DNA of 64,000 nt from Halostagnicola kamekurae (lineage in GTDB: Archaea > Halobacteriota > Halobacteria > Halobacteriales > Natrialbaceae): contig NZ_FOZS01000004.1 in assembly GCF_900116205.1 (NCBI RefSeq), forward strand, positions 62,001 through 126,000. The letters are read 5' to 3'. Numbering within the stretch: the stretch's first letter is position 1; each line of letters starts with the position of its first letter. This document shows, in pieces, positions 25,720-34,721 of the stretch. The translations under genes were made by a program, and so were the position numbers. The notes under the pieces were generated by a model. That model ran no database searches. It worked only from the letters and a program-made list of their open reading frames with translations, and was not told where the DNA came from.

Positions 25720-27093
25720 TCAGGGCGTGAGAGCGTCACCGAACCACTGAACCGGCGGTTGTTCGAACGGCCACTGTCCGCAGGTCGATTTCTCTAACGT
25801 GCCGCCGGTCTGTTGCTCGAAGTACTTCTGTTTGTGTCCGAGCCGGTAGTGACACTGTTCGGGCTGGAGTTTCTCCCAGTAGATCGTGTCCATCGACGGC
25901 CACCCCTCCGGATCGTCCGGCAGCGAGTCGTACGCGGGGACGTCCCACTGCTCGTACTCCGCTTCGACCGCGTCTTGAAGCGGCGGTTCGGGGGCGTTCG
26001 AGACCCCGGGGGCCATGTGCCAGGCGCCGCTGGTCACGACCAAGAGGATGATGAAACCCGCGAGCAGCGAACGCTGTGAGGGCGCCGATCTGTCGGCGAC
26101 GACCAACCCGACACCGAGCGACAGGAAGACGAACACGAGGACGAGTTCGATCGCCCCCTGAAACTCGAGAAACAGTTGGAAGAGATAGAGTCCGCCGCCG
26201 GCTGCCACCCACCAGTACTCGCGGTAATCGTCCGCGACTGCGAGGGTCCAGCCGTACACTGCTACCGGGACGATCAACACGCCGTAACCGATCTCGAGGA
26301 CGAACCGGAGCAGCCGACCGACCGCGGTGTACCCCTCGACACCGTATACCGGTGCGAGGACGACCTCGACGAACAGCGGTATCGTATGCCCCTGGACTAC
26401 GAACGGGGCGACGGTGAGTATCGTCACGGTAACGCCTCCGCCGATCGTTCGTAGCAGTCCCTCGCGCCCTCCTCGCTGGAGGCCGATCCCGACAGCCAGC
26501 AAGGCGACCGGAGCGCCGAGTTGCCAGAACCCGGCGCTCATCGCTCCGACTGCACCCGCGAGGAACGGCCGCTCGTCGACGGCCAGAAGCAACGCGCCGA
26601 CGGCACAGAGGAAGGCGAAATACTTCGGTCTGATCCCGGCGTAGGGGAACGAGTAGATCGAAGCGAGCACGAACATCGTCGCTCCCGCGACGACGCTCGC
26701 GAAGCCATCACCTGTCAGCCGGTGGGTGAGCACGCCCAGCAGCGTCACACCAGCGGTGACCGCTCCAGCGGCGACGATCACGCTAAGGACGTGCAACACT
26801 GCCATGTTTCCGAAGGAGAGCGCAGCCAACAGCGTCGTCACGAAGTAGATAAGCGGCGGCTTTAAGTCCCAGATATCGACGTAGAGGTCGGCGCCGTTGA
26901 GAATCGACCAGCCCGCGTGCTGAAACAGCGCGGAATCCTTGTGGACGTAAAACGGCGACCGAGCGAACTGGACGAGCGTCGCCACCGCCACCACGAGCCC
27001 CGACCCGACGAGAAGCACCCAAAACCAGTGCGTGTCGATCCGTTCGTAGAGTTCGGATTTGCTCTTCGGGATCTGCCCAGCGTGTGCTCGCAT
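25720..27093 (-). CDS. Polytopic glycosyltransferase, DolP-mannose mannosyltransferase-like
   Basis: A 457-residue membrane protein with about ten helices (first at about 28-46) and a hydrophilic C-terminal domain with two cysteines that could pair (EQCHYRL and EKSTCGQW). The first external loop reads FYVHKDSALFQHAGW, holding an acidic residue where GT-C enzymes have their catalytic Asp, and DIWDLKPPLIYFV follows. I recall very similar haloarchaeal proteins annotated as dolichyl-phosphate-mannose mannosyltransferases, so a GT-C role outside the membrane is likely, but it is not proven by motif. Convergent with the phosphatase-like gene, 30 bases apart. Confidence 0.72.
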   Translation of the reverse strand: MRAHAGQIPKSKSELYERIDTHWFWVLLVGSGLVVAVATLVQFARSPFYVHKDSALFQHAGWSILNGADLYVDIWDLKPPLIYFVTTLLAALSFGNMAVLHVLSVIVAAGAVTAGVTLLGVLTHRLTGDGFASVVAGATMFVLASIYSFPYAGIRPKYFAFLCAVGALLLAVDERPFLAGAVGAMSAGFWQLGAPVALLAVGIGLQRGGREGLLRTIGGGVTVTILTVAPFVVQGHTIPLFVEVVLAPVYGVEGYTAVGRLLRFVLEIGYGVLIVPVAVYGWTLAVADDYREYWWVAAGGGLYLFQLFLEFQGAIELVLVFVFLSLGVGLVVADRSAPSQRSLLAGFIILLVVTSGAWHMAPGVSNAPEPPLQDAVEAEYEQWDVPAYDSLPDDPEGWPSMDTIYWEKLQPEQCHYRLGHKQKYFEQQTGGTLEKSTCGQWPFEQPPVQWFGDALTP

Positions 27094-27238
27094 TCTCTAT
27101 CCATGCTTCACAGTATGTCGATACAAAGGTTATTATTCGGAGCCGATGAGAACATGTCGCAGGATCGGATACGGGGAGGTCGACACGAGATCCAACGAAT
27201 TCACGCTGGCAGAGCGGCCCGTCGAGAGAGACGGCGAG

Positions 27239-27688
27239 TCAGGCCACTTGCCAGGTGTACAGACTCTCGGCGACGTAGTTGAAGACCATCCCGACGCCGA
27301 TGCCGATGGCGTTCGCGACGGTCGGCCAGGCGTCGATGCCGGCCACTGGCAACGAAAAATCCGGGATTCGCACTAACAGGATGAGTACGACGAACCCGAC
27401 GGTGAGTCCGACCGCCCGAACGAGGTGCGATTTCCCCCACCGCCGGAGAAATGCCCCCTGTGAGAACGTCCCGCTAGTCGTGAAGGTCCACCGGTCGTTG
27501 AGGAGAAACATCGTCGAGATTGAAAGCTCCGCGCCGACGCCTTTCGCTGCGATCCAACCGAACCCGACGACGGTCGTGAGTACCGTAAAGACGACCGTCT
27601 CGATGCCCGCTCCGACGATGCCGACCGAGACGAACCTCTTGAACCTGTCGAGATAGATCAGCGAATCGATCGTCGAGTCAGCGCTCAT
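27239..27688 (-). CDS. GtrA family membrane protein
   Basis: A 149-residue protein with four hydrophobic helices and the GtrA landmarks RFVSVGIVGAGIETVVF, LSISTMFLLNDRWTF (usual N-x-x-W/R-x-W-T-F) and the C-terminal FNYVAESLYTW. GtrA proteins are thought to help flip polyprenyl-phosphate sugars across the membrane. ATG 27688 overlaps the end of the upstream GT2 gene by 11 bases, the classic GT2-GtrA pairing. Confidence 0.88.
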   Translation of the reverse strand: MSADSTIDSLIYLDRFKRFVSVGIVGAGIETVVFTVLTTVVGFGWIAAKGVGAELSISTMFLLNDRWTFTTSGTFSQGAFLRRWGKSHLVRAVGLTVGFVVLILLVRIPDFSLPVAGIDAWPTVANAIGIGVGMVFNYVAESLYTWQVA

Positions 27689-28484
27689 CGTTCTCCGGGT
27701 AGTACACCGTCGAGGCGGTGGTCGGCTGTCTGTTCGTGGCTGTGGCGTCTCTCCCGTCGACCTGTGACCGATACCGGATCGAACAGACCGCGACCGCGAG
27801 CTCGACGGTCGTCCAGAACGGATGGACAGTCGAGTCGGGGCGGTCGTTCCACTCGACGGGGACCTCGGCGATGTCGTACCCGAGCGAGCCGGCGACCGAA
27901 ACGAACTCGAGATCCCACGCGAATCCCTCCTTCTGACAGCGCTCGCGGATCTCCCGCCACGCGTCGGCCCGGACCGCTTTCGCTCCGCACTGGTAGTCAT
28001 AACAGGTCGTCGTGAGTAGCTTTCTGGCCACGAACGCGAAGGCGTCCCCCAGAATCCGACGACCGGTCGTCTGGTGGCTGACGATCCGCGAGTCCGGGTG
28101 GCGGCGGGAACCGATACTCACCGCCGCGGTCCCGTTTTGAATGCGCTCGACGACGGTCTCCATCGAGCGAGCGGGGACGGAGCCGTCGGCATCGGCGAAC
28201 GCGAGAACGTCGGTCGAGAGGGCATCGAAGCCGTCCGCGATCGCTTTGCCTTTCCCGCGTCGCGCGTCCGCGGCGTTGACCTCGTCGGCGACGGACTCGA
28301 GCCGACCGACCGTCGATTCGGTGGGGGCGTCGATCTCGACGCGTACGGTCGAGGGGGAGAGCGTATCGCGAATATCTTCGATATACGTCGTCAAGATATC
28401 CACGTCGGGGTCGTATGCCGGGATGACGAAGCCGAGCGATGGATCTCGGGCGTTCGTTGGGTTCTTCCCGTGCGGATCGTCCAT
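27678..28484 (-). CDS. GT2 family glycosyltransferase, AglJ/DPG-synthase-like
   Basis: A 268-residue GT-A enzyme without membrane helices. FVIPAYDPDVDIL opens the fold; ARRGKGKAIADGFDAL and LAFADADGSVPA (DxD site) match polyprenyl-phosphate hexose synthases, and CGAKAVRADAWREI replaces the usual SGFRxY block. The N-terminus is unusual: the DDGSxDGT motif typical of GT2 is not seen, the equivalent region reading VRVEIDAPTESTVG. Together with the overlapping GtrA gene this is a lipid-linked-sugar module. Donor unknown. Confidence 0.84.
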   Translation of the reverse strand: MDDPHGKNPTNARDPSLGFVIPAYDPDVDILTTYIEDIRDTLSPSTVRVEIDAPTESTVGRLESVADEVNAADARRGKGKAIADGFDALSTDVLAFADADGSVPARSMETVVERIQNGTAAVSIGSRRHPDSRIVSHQTTGRRILGDAFAFVARKLLTTTCYDYQCGAKAVRADAWREIRERCQKEGFAWDLEFVSVAGSLGYDIAEVPVEWNDRPDSTVHPFWTTVELAVAVCSIRYRSQVDGRDATATNRQPTTASTVYYPENDER

Positions 28485-28751
28485 GTATCGCCGGAGTGGC
28501 TCCTTCGGTGTTAATTCTGTCGTCTATGAGTTATCGCGTCGTACTAGTAACCGGACTGGTCGTAGCTGGTCTCGGCTGATAACAGGGTCTCACAGCCGTC
28601 TTCCCGTCCGATCGGTCCCGCGCCTCTTCATCCGGTCCGAGTCCAGCAGCAAGCGACGCATGGTTCTCAGGGGTATCGACGTGACCGCTTATCGGCGATT
28701 CGCCATCGCCGTGTTCGAGCTCCTATCCTGACGATTCGACCCCGTCACAGG

Positions 28752-30422
28752 TTAGTCGTCCGTTCCCGTTGCAGACAGTGCCTCGAGAATCTCGGACTCG
28801 AGTTGGTACGTTCGCTCGGATGGCCGACAGAGGATGCCCTGTGTCCTGAGTTCAGAAAGCAAACTCTGAACGGCAACTGTGGATCGATCGACCCGATCCG
28901 CCACCTCGACGGTGGTTAGCGGTCCGCCCTGGGCCAGCGTTTTGACGACCCGGCGACTCGTCTCGAGCGAACAGCGCGACCGCTCGCACGCGGCGGTGAG
29001 TCGATCGTCGATCGGCGTCGTCTCGAGGAGTTCGTCGACGTCCTGTTTCTCGTCCGCAACAATGATCTGTGAGTTCGCGACGGTCAGTTCCTCCGGGACG
29101 TCAGCGTAACCGAACTCGAAATCGTCCCCGCCGGCTTGTACGATCGGTTGGTCGGAGGAATCTCCCTCGAGCGACTCGATCCGATCTTTGAGTGCTCGAT
29201 TTCGCTTGGCGAGGTTTTCAGTTCTGCCGCGCTGGGCCTCGAGTTTATCCTGAAGGATGTCGATGACGTGATCTTTCTCCTCGAGTTGCGATTCGAGCTC
29301 TTCCTGCGTGGACTCGAGTTCGACGAGTTCGTCGTGTAACCGTCGGATTTCGTCGTTCGACTGGGGTAACTCCGTCTGGACCGTATCGGGATTCTGCAAG
29401 GCCTCTGCCATCTGCTGGGCGACGCTCGAGATGTCGCGTGCATTCTGCAGTTCCTCTTCGAGCTCTTCGATTCGGTCGCCGCGCTTCTCGAGGTTGCGCT
29501 CGAGTTCCTCGATCCGGCTCTCCTCTCGTTGCTTTCGCTCGGAAATCTTCTGGAGATCCCCCACCAGCGCGTCGGAGACCGATTTGAGCTCCGGCCGCTC
29601 GAAGTCGTCGAGGCCGGGCGTCGCGCCGGCGTCGAACGTCCGTTTGCGGCGGAACTGGATCTTGCGCACGTCGACGTCGTTCCAGTCGGTCTGGACGTAC
29701 GCCTGTCCGTCGTCGAGTTCCGAGACGAGTTCGGAGTACTCGCTGTCGATGATCCGGCCGACGACCTTGGTGTCATTTTCCCACGTGAGACGATGCCAGA
29801 CGAGCCAGTTGGCCTGCGTGATGAAGTCCTTCTTGACGTCCGCCGGTCGCTGGCTGATTCCCAGGATCCCGAGTCCGTGCTTTCGACCGCGCTTGCCGAT
29901 TTTGATCAGCAACTTGCCCGTCTCGTCCATGCCGCCACCTTCGGGAATGTACTCGTGAACTTCCTCGACGACCAGCAGGAACGGTTTCTTGAGCTTCTTT
30001 TCCTTGACGAACAGCTGTCGGGCCGTCTCCCGGAGGAGTTCGTTCGCGACCTCCTCGTCTAAGTATCCCGACACGTCGAGGATAACCGGGACGTTTTCCT
30101 CGAGTGCGAGCGTCGCCATCTGCTCTGCGTGTTCCGGGCCGATCTGGATGTCACACTCCTCGTCCGCTCCGGCGTGAAGCATCTCGTACTCCTCTTTGAG
30201 CCCGTAGTACTCGCCGTCGGTGTCGACGATCAAAAGCGGGAATCCGGCCTCGAGGAGTTCCTCGGCGATCACCGACGCCGTATTCGACTTCCCGCTGCCG
30301 GACTTTCCGGTCACGAACCCCCGTCCGGTCAGCAACTCGACGACCGGAATCGTGACGTCGGTACCGTCCGACGCTTCGCCGACGACGACCTCACGCTCGT
30401 CACTCACTGCAGGGCACCCCAT
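28752..30422 (-). CDS. HerA-like ATPase with coiled coil and winged helix
   Basis: A 556-residue protein. The FtsK/HerA ATPase domain has Walker A GKSGSGKS at 39-46, IVDTDGEYYG after it, a Walker B-type FLLVVEEVHEYIP near 165, and GISQRPADVKKD, typical of HerA/DUF87 proteins. From about 285 to 430 comes a long coiled coil (EESRIEELERNLEKRGDRI and heptad repeats). The last 80 residues form a winged helix (LTTVEVADRVDRSTVAVQSLLSEL). HerA works with the NurA nuclease in DNA end resection, but no nurA is nearby, and the coiled coil plus winged helix are not part of standard HerA. DNA tethering or segregation is a guess. A GTG at codon 6 could be the real start. Confidence 0.82.
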   Translation of the reverse strand: MGCPAVSDEREVVVGEASDGTDVTIPVVELLTGRGFVTGKSGSGKSNTASVIAEELLEAGFPLLIVDTDGEYYGLKEEYEMLHAGADEECDIQIGPEHAEQMATLALEENVPVILDVSGYLDEEVANELLRETARQLFVKEKKLKKPFLLVVEEVHEYIPEGGGMDETGKLLIKIGKRGRKHGLGILGISQRPADVKKDFITQANWLVWHRLTWENDTKVVGRIIDSEYSELVSELDDGQAYVQTDWNDVDVRKIQFRRKRTFDAGATPGLDDFERPELKSVSDALVGDLQKISERKQREESRIEELERNLEKRGDRIEELEEELQNARDISSVAQQMAEALQNPDTVQTELPQSNDEIRRLHDELVELESTQEELESQLEEKDHVIDILQDKLEAQRGRTENLAKRNRALKDRIESLEGDSSDQPIVQAGGDDFEFGYADVPEELTVANSQIIVADEKQDVDELLETTPIDDRLTAACERSRCSLETSRRVVKTLAQGGPLTTVEVADRVDRSTVAVQSLLSELRTQGILCRPSERTYQLESEILEALSATGTDD

Positions 30423-30644
30423 TCGCGTGCGCCACGTTCATTATCTGTACACTTCTGTCACGGACCCTTGAATATTCGCCTCGTGGATTTATCGTTTCTT
30501 CGAGGTGACTTGTCAACTCGAGCACGCACCGGCGCCAACGATCGCATAGTTCGGGGCTTATCGGCGAGATTTTCGCGCTAGACCGTCCGGAGAGAACTCT
30601 CGATTGATCCGCGCGCTTATTCTACCGCAAATCGAAGCGAATCT

Positions 30645-30815
30645 ATGGTCGATGGAGAAAGCGATCAGCTGGATGCAGACAAACTGGGTACGGGAATAGC
30701 GATCGGGCTTCCGATCGGCGTCGCGCTGGGAGTCGCGGTGGACAATATCGGAATGGGAATCGCCATCGGCGTCTCGATCGGCGTCGCTTTCGGCGTCGCG
30801 TGGGGCGACTCGTAG
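30645..30815 (+). CDS. Glycine-zipper mini membrane protein
   Basis: A 56-residue open frame: an acidic head (MVDGESDQLDADK) then two near-repeated hydrophobic segments, IAIGLPIGVALGVAVDNIG and IAIGVSIGVAFGVAWGDS. Glycine every four residues gives a glycine-zipper pattern seen in small membrane oligomers. The GC-rich third positions and the internal repeat argue that it is a real gene. Its neighbour at 30907 is another small membrane protein. Function unknown. Confidence 0.68.
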   Translation: MVDGESDQLDADKLGTGIAIGLPIGVALGVAVDNIGMGIAIGVSIGVAFGVAWGDS

Positions 30816-30906
30816 GCGAGTCGAGCCAGTTCCGTCAGCGTCCGCTCGAGCGCGGACCATCGTCCGGATATTCAGTTTTTAATACCACAAGTACGAACGG
30901 GGCGGT

Positions 30907-31131
30907 ATGGACGAACTGCTCGACGTTCTGGATCTCGTCGCGGACTCCGAACTCGAGGGTATCGTAACGTGGTTGTTCCGCCTTCTCGGCGTCCTCGCCG
31001 TCCTCGCCGGGATCGGCGTCCTGTTGTTCACCGATATCACCCTGCTCGTTCCCGCCGTCCTCATCGTCGTCGGACTCGTCCTCATCGCGATTCCCAGTCT
31101 CCTCCTCGAGCTAGCCGAACTCGCTGGCTAA
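30907..31131 (+). CDS. Small two-helix membrane protein
   Basis: A 74-residue protein with an acidic N-terminal amphipathic stretch (MDELLDVLDLVADSELEG) and two hydrophobic helices joined by the short loop FTD. A TTTTTAATACC run about 25-35 bases upstream of ATG 30907 could be its TATA box. No family is recognised. It lies 90 bases after the glycine-zipper gene and may share its promoter region. Confidence 0.7.
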   Translation: MDELLDVLDLVADSELEGIVTWLFRLLGVLAVLAGIGVLLFTDITLLVPAVLIVVGLVLIAIPSLLLELAELAG

Positions 31132-31276
31132 CCTCCCGAATCCCGGATCGAACCGCTCGAACGCAGTATCTTTACTGGCAGTCACCGCTCCGATCGCGTG
31201 TCGTCCGCTCGAGCGCTCGAGAAACTGCCGCGGACACAACTCTCGAGCGCTCGGTTCGTACGGCCTGTAGATACGC

Positions 31277-32419
31277 TCACTCGGACGACGAGTGATCGTT
31301 CCCGTCCGAGTCGACGGAACTGTCTCCCCCTCCCGCCGTCTCCGGTTCCGTCGACCGAGGCTCCATCCACTCGACCGACCGTTCTGCCTTCGTGTCGGTG
31401 GTTCGTTCTCGAGCGAAGCAATCGAGGGTGAGTTTTGCGCCGCCGAGGACGACCGGGCCGATAAACAGCCCGACGGCTCCGAAGACGATGAGCCCCCCGA
31501 AGATACCGATGACCACGATCGCGGAGTTAAACGCCGCGGTCTGCCCGATCAAGGCCGGTCGGAGGTACGTATCCGAGAACGTGACCAACAGTCCGTAGAC
31601 GATCATCGCGACGGCGGCGGTCGGCCGTTGAACTGTCACGAGATAGACGGCTGCCGGAATCCAGATCCCGAACGCGCCGACGAGCGGCAACAGCGTGAGG
31701 ATGAAGGTGGCCACGGTGAGAAAGATGACCGCCGGGACGCCGGCGACGGCCAGCCCGATCCCGAGCAGTATCGACTGAATGCCCGCCACGGCGACGTTCC
31801 CGACGACCGACGCCCACATGAGTTGGTCCAGCCCGACGCGCAGTTCCTCGAGGATCTCGTCGTCGATCGGCAACACCCACTGAAACCACGCGACCAATCG
31901 TTTGCCGTCCCGCAGGAGGGCAAACAGCACGAACACCGTTACCGTCAGTCCGATAAACATCTTCGGGAGGCTTCCGACGAGGCCGAGTGCGGCGTTCGTC
32001 ACCTCCTGAATGCCGGAGGCGATTCGACCCTGGTTCGCCTCGTACAGCGAGACGAGATCGACGGCGTAGCCGTTGGTTTCGAACACGTTTTCGATCGTCT
32101 CCACGTTGATATCCCCCTGTCTGATAGCGCGAACGATACTCAGTGATTGTCGTGTCGCTACCGTGATGGTATAGACGAGCGGGATGAGTACAGCGAGGAA
32201 GGTCGCTACAACTACGGTGGTCGCCGCGATCGTCGGCCTGAGGTACTGCTCTACGCGGTCCTGAACGGGAAGGAGAATATATGCGAGCACGATGCCGAAC
32301 AGCACGTACTGGAGGTACGGCAGGAGAACGAACACGGCGAGCAGCCCGGCCAGCAGGGCGATCGCGGTGAGGCCGGGCTGTTCGGCGATCCAGTCCGGCG
32401 TGTTCGGTGTATCGGTCAT
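31277..32419 (-). CDS. AI-2E family transporter (permease)
   Basis: A 380-residue membrane protein of the AI-2E/UPF0118 family, with about eight helices. The ordering of helices is typical: two hairpins at the N-terminus, an extracellular amphipathic segment (RQGDINVETIENVFETNG), and the conserved C-terminal half with GIGLAVAGVPAVIFLTVATFILTLLPLVGAF near 245-275. The acidic tail (TAGGGDSSVDSDGNDHSSSE) is haloarchaeal. ATG 32419 (MTDTPNTPDW) is preferred to the upstream frame start. Family members export small molecules or Na+; the name from bacterial quorum sensing should not be taken as function here. Confidence 0.86.
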   Translation of the reverse strand: MTDTPNTPDWIAEQPGLTAIALLAGLLAVFVLLPYLQYVLFGIVLAYILLPVQDRVEQYLRPTIAATTVVVATFLAVLIPLVYTITVATRQSLSIVRAIRQGDINVETIENVFETNGYAVDLVSLYEANQGRIASGIQEVTNAALGLVGSLPKMFIGLTVTVFVLFALLRDGKRLVAWFQWVLPIDDEILEELRVGLDQLMWASVVGNVAVAGIQSILLGIGLAVAGVPAVIFLTVATFILTLLPLVGAFGIWIPAAVYLVTVQRPTAAVAMIVYGLLVTFSDTYLRPALIGQTAAFNSAIVVIGIFGGLIVFGAVGLFIGPVVLGGAKLTLDCFARERTTDTKAERSVEWMEPRSTEPETAGGGDSSVDSDGNDHSSSE

Positions 32420-32512
32420 GCAGGGCATAGGGACACCTGACAGATTAGTCCATTGATACACCAACACACGCCCGTTTCTCGAGGTGCCAGTGACTGATGG
32501 ATCGACCGCGAC

Positions 32513-33859
32513 TCAGTCAGTCGATCGTTCGTGGGCGACCATCACGACGTCGTCTTTCGGTCGCGAGGTGACGGTCGGGACGACCTCGAGATTCCGGTCG
32601 GAGACCAGTTCGAGGTGGTATCGCTGGTAGATCGTCGCGAGCAGGAGCCGGGCCTCGAGCATGGCAAAGCGGTCGCCGATGCACCGTCTCGGCCCGGCCG
32701 CGAACGGGAAATACGCCAGCTTCGGAAGCTCGCGTTCCATCTCGCTGGTCCAGCGCTCGGGTCGGAACGTGCGGGCGTCGTCGTACCAGCGCGGATCTCG
32801 GTGGACGACCCACTGGCTCAGGTGGACCGTCGCCCCCGCGGGAATCTCGTAGCCGCCGACGGTATCGGGCGAGACCGCCTCGCGGACGATGGCCGGCACC
32901 GGCGGAAACAGTCGCATCGACTCCTTGACTACCTGTTCAGTATAGGTCAACTGTGAAAGATCGCTCATCTCCGGCGTCCGTCCGCCAAGCACCGCCTCGA
33001 GTTCCGCTACAAGTCGCTGTTCGACCTTCGGGTGCTGTGAGAGGAGGTACGCCGTGTAGGTCAGCGAGACGGCCGTCGTCTCGTGACCGGCGGTCAGCAG
33101 CGTGATGATCTCGTCGTGGATCTGCTCGTCACTGAGGGACGTTCCGTCGTCGTCGGCCGCCGAAAGGAGCGCCGAGACGACGTCGTCGCCGGGATCGGCC
33201 CGTCGCTCCCGGATGATGTCCTCGACGACGTCGTCGAGGGTCTCGCGTGCGTTCGCCATCTTCCGACGGGACGGGAGAGGAACTTCTTCCGGAAGGAGGA
33301 CGTTCGGGAGGCTCGAGGTCGCCGGGAGGAAGGTGTCGATGGCCGAGGATATCTCCTCGAGGCGATCCTCCACGTCGGCACCCAGGAGGGCCTTCGCGAC
33401 GATCCGTAGCGTGAGCTCCATCATGTCGTCGTGGATCAGTCGTCGCTCGCCGTCGGACCACCGCTCGCAGAGATCCTCGGTGAAGTCGGTCATCATCTCG
33501 GCGTACACCTCGATCCGATCGGGGTGGAACGCCGGCTGTACGAGGTGGCGGTTTCGCCGCCACTCCTCGCCCTCGCTGTTTAAGATCCCGTTGCCGGTCA
33601 GCGGCCCCAGAATCTTCTGGAAGCTCTCGCCTTTCACGTAGTTCTGGTTGTTCTGGACGAGGACGTGTTCGATATCGTCCGGGTGATTGAGCTGGTACAT
33701 ATCGCCCCGGATCCCGTCCCAGTGGACGACGTCGCCGTACTCGTCCGCGATTCGCGTCCTGAAATCCAGACCGTCCCGTACCATCGCTGGATCCGCCCCG
33801 AGGACCGGTAGTCCGCTCGGGCCGGGCGGCGTTTCGTCCCGTCGCGTCTCGTCTGTCAT
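32513..33859 (-). CDS. Cytochrome P450
   Basis: A 448-residue soluble P450 monooxygenase. The I-helix oxygen site reads AGHETT (257-262), the K-helix ExxR is ESMR (313-316), the meander has FRPERW, and the heme loop FAAGPRRCIG places the axial thiolate at Cys393. There is no membrane anchor. It resembles the CYP4/CYP102-like group to which the haloarchaeal CYP174 proteins belong (from memory). No ferredoxin or reductase gene is adjacent, so electron supply must come from elsewhere; the substrate (fatty acid, carotenoid or terpenoid) is open. Confidence 0.92.
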   Translation of the reverse strand: MTDETRRDETPPGPSGLPVLGADPAMVRDGLDFRTRIADEYGDVVHWDGIRGDMYQLNHPDDIEHVLVQNNQNYVKGESFQKILGPLTGNGILNSEGEEWRRNRHLVQPAFHPDRIEVYAEMMTDFTEDLCERWSDGERRLIHDDMMELTLRIVAKALLGADVEDRLEEISSAIDTFLPATSSLPNVLLPEEVPLPSRRKMANARETLDDVVEDIIRERRADPGDDVVSALLSAADDDGTSLSDEQIHDEIITLLTAGHETTAVSLTYTAYLLSQHPKVEQRLVAELEAVLGGRTPEMSDLSQLTYTEQVVKESMRLFPPVPAIVREAVSPDTVGGYEIPAGATVHLSQWVVHRDPRWYDDARTFRPERWTSEMERELPKLAYFPFAAGPRRCIGDRFAMLEARLLLATIYQRYHLELVSDRNLEVVPTVTSRPKDDVVMVAHERSTD

Positions 33860-33984
33860 CGGTTAGATCGAGGGGCGGAACGGATTAGGATCTAATTCCT
33901 AGGATACTAGAGCCACTCTTAGGGTGCTCCGTCTCGAGTGCTCGAACGACCCATGTCCACTCGCTCCGTCGTCAGACCGGAGGT

Positions 33985-34653
33985 GTGCAGCCGGTGAGAT
34001 ACGCCACGATCGTTCTCGGGGGCGAAAACGTTCAGATATCGCCTATCCTGAATCGATTCGTCGGCTCGGACGCCGTCCGTATCGACTCCACGCGCCACAT
34101 CGGACCGATCGAGGACGGCCAACACGTCGTCCTCGTCGACCTACAGGGCGATCTTTCCACCGCCGAGGACCTGCTCGCCGACTCGAGCAACGTCGTCCGT
34201 TACGACGTGACGGGGACGAACGGACGCGGCGTCGCGTACCTGCGCTGTCGGAGCATCGGGTTGATCGGCGACCTGCTGTCGATCCTCTACGCCCACGACA
34301 TCGTTCTCGACTGGCCGATACACCACGCCGAAACGCCCGCCGGCCGGCGCTATCGATTCACCGTGATCGGAACCGAATCCGGAATCCAGCGCGCGATGGC
34401 GCAGGTTCCGGACGAGATCTCGATCGAACTCGAGAAGATCGGCCCGTACGGGACGCGGCCGGACCAGCGTGAGGCTGTCCTGACCGATCGGCAGTCGGAC
34501 CTGCTCGAACTCGCCGTCGAGGAGGGCTACTACGAGGTCCCCCGCGAGACGACTCATCGAGCGCTCGCCGAGGAACTCGGCCTGTCGGTGGGAACGGTCA
34601 GCGATCGCCTCCAGCGAATCGAGCGCCGGCTGGTACTGGCTGCGACCGACTGA
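33985..34653 (+). CDS. Bat-type HTH-10 transcriptional regulator
   Basis: A 222-residue protein whose C-terminal ~55 residues (LTDRQSDLLELAVEEGYYEV onward, then ALAEELGLSVGTVSDRLQRIE) are the HTH_10 domain of the haloarchaeal bacterio-opsin-activator family. The N-terminal 160 residues form a sensor-like domain without recognised motif. Two GTG codons (33985 and 33994) can start it. It is divergent from the P450 gene, with 125 bases between, so it may control that gene (inference from position only). Confidence 0.85.
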   Translation: MQPVRYATIVLGGENVQISPILNRFVGSDAVRIDSTRHIGPIEDGQHVVLVDLQGDLSTAEDLLADSSNVVRYDVTGTNGRGVAYLRCRSIGLIGDLLSILYAHDIVLDWPIHHAETPAGRRYRFTVIGTESGIQRAMAQVPDEISIELEKIGPYGTRPDQREAVLTDRQSDLLELAVEEGYYEVPRETTHRALAEELGLSVGTVSDRLQRIERRLVLAATD

Positions 34654-34690
34654 CGTCCCCTCTCCGAACGCCCGAGTATCGCGTGGTTGC

Positions 34691-34696
34691 TTTAAG
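34691..34696 (+). promoter_or_regulatory. TATA box of the winged-helix gene
   Basis: TTTAAG ends 26 bases before the GTG at 34722. This is the haloarchaeal spacing for a leaderless transcript and is the main reason for choosing that start. Confidence 0.6.
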
Positions 34697-34721
34697 CACG
34701 CTCACGTCATCAGCTAGCACT

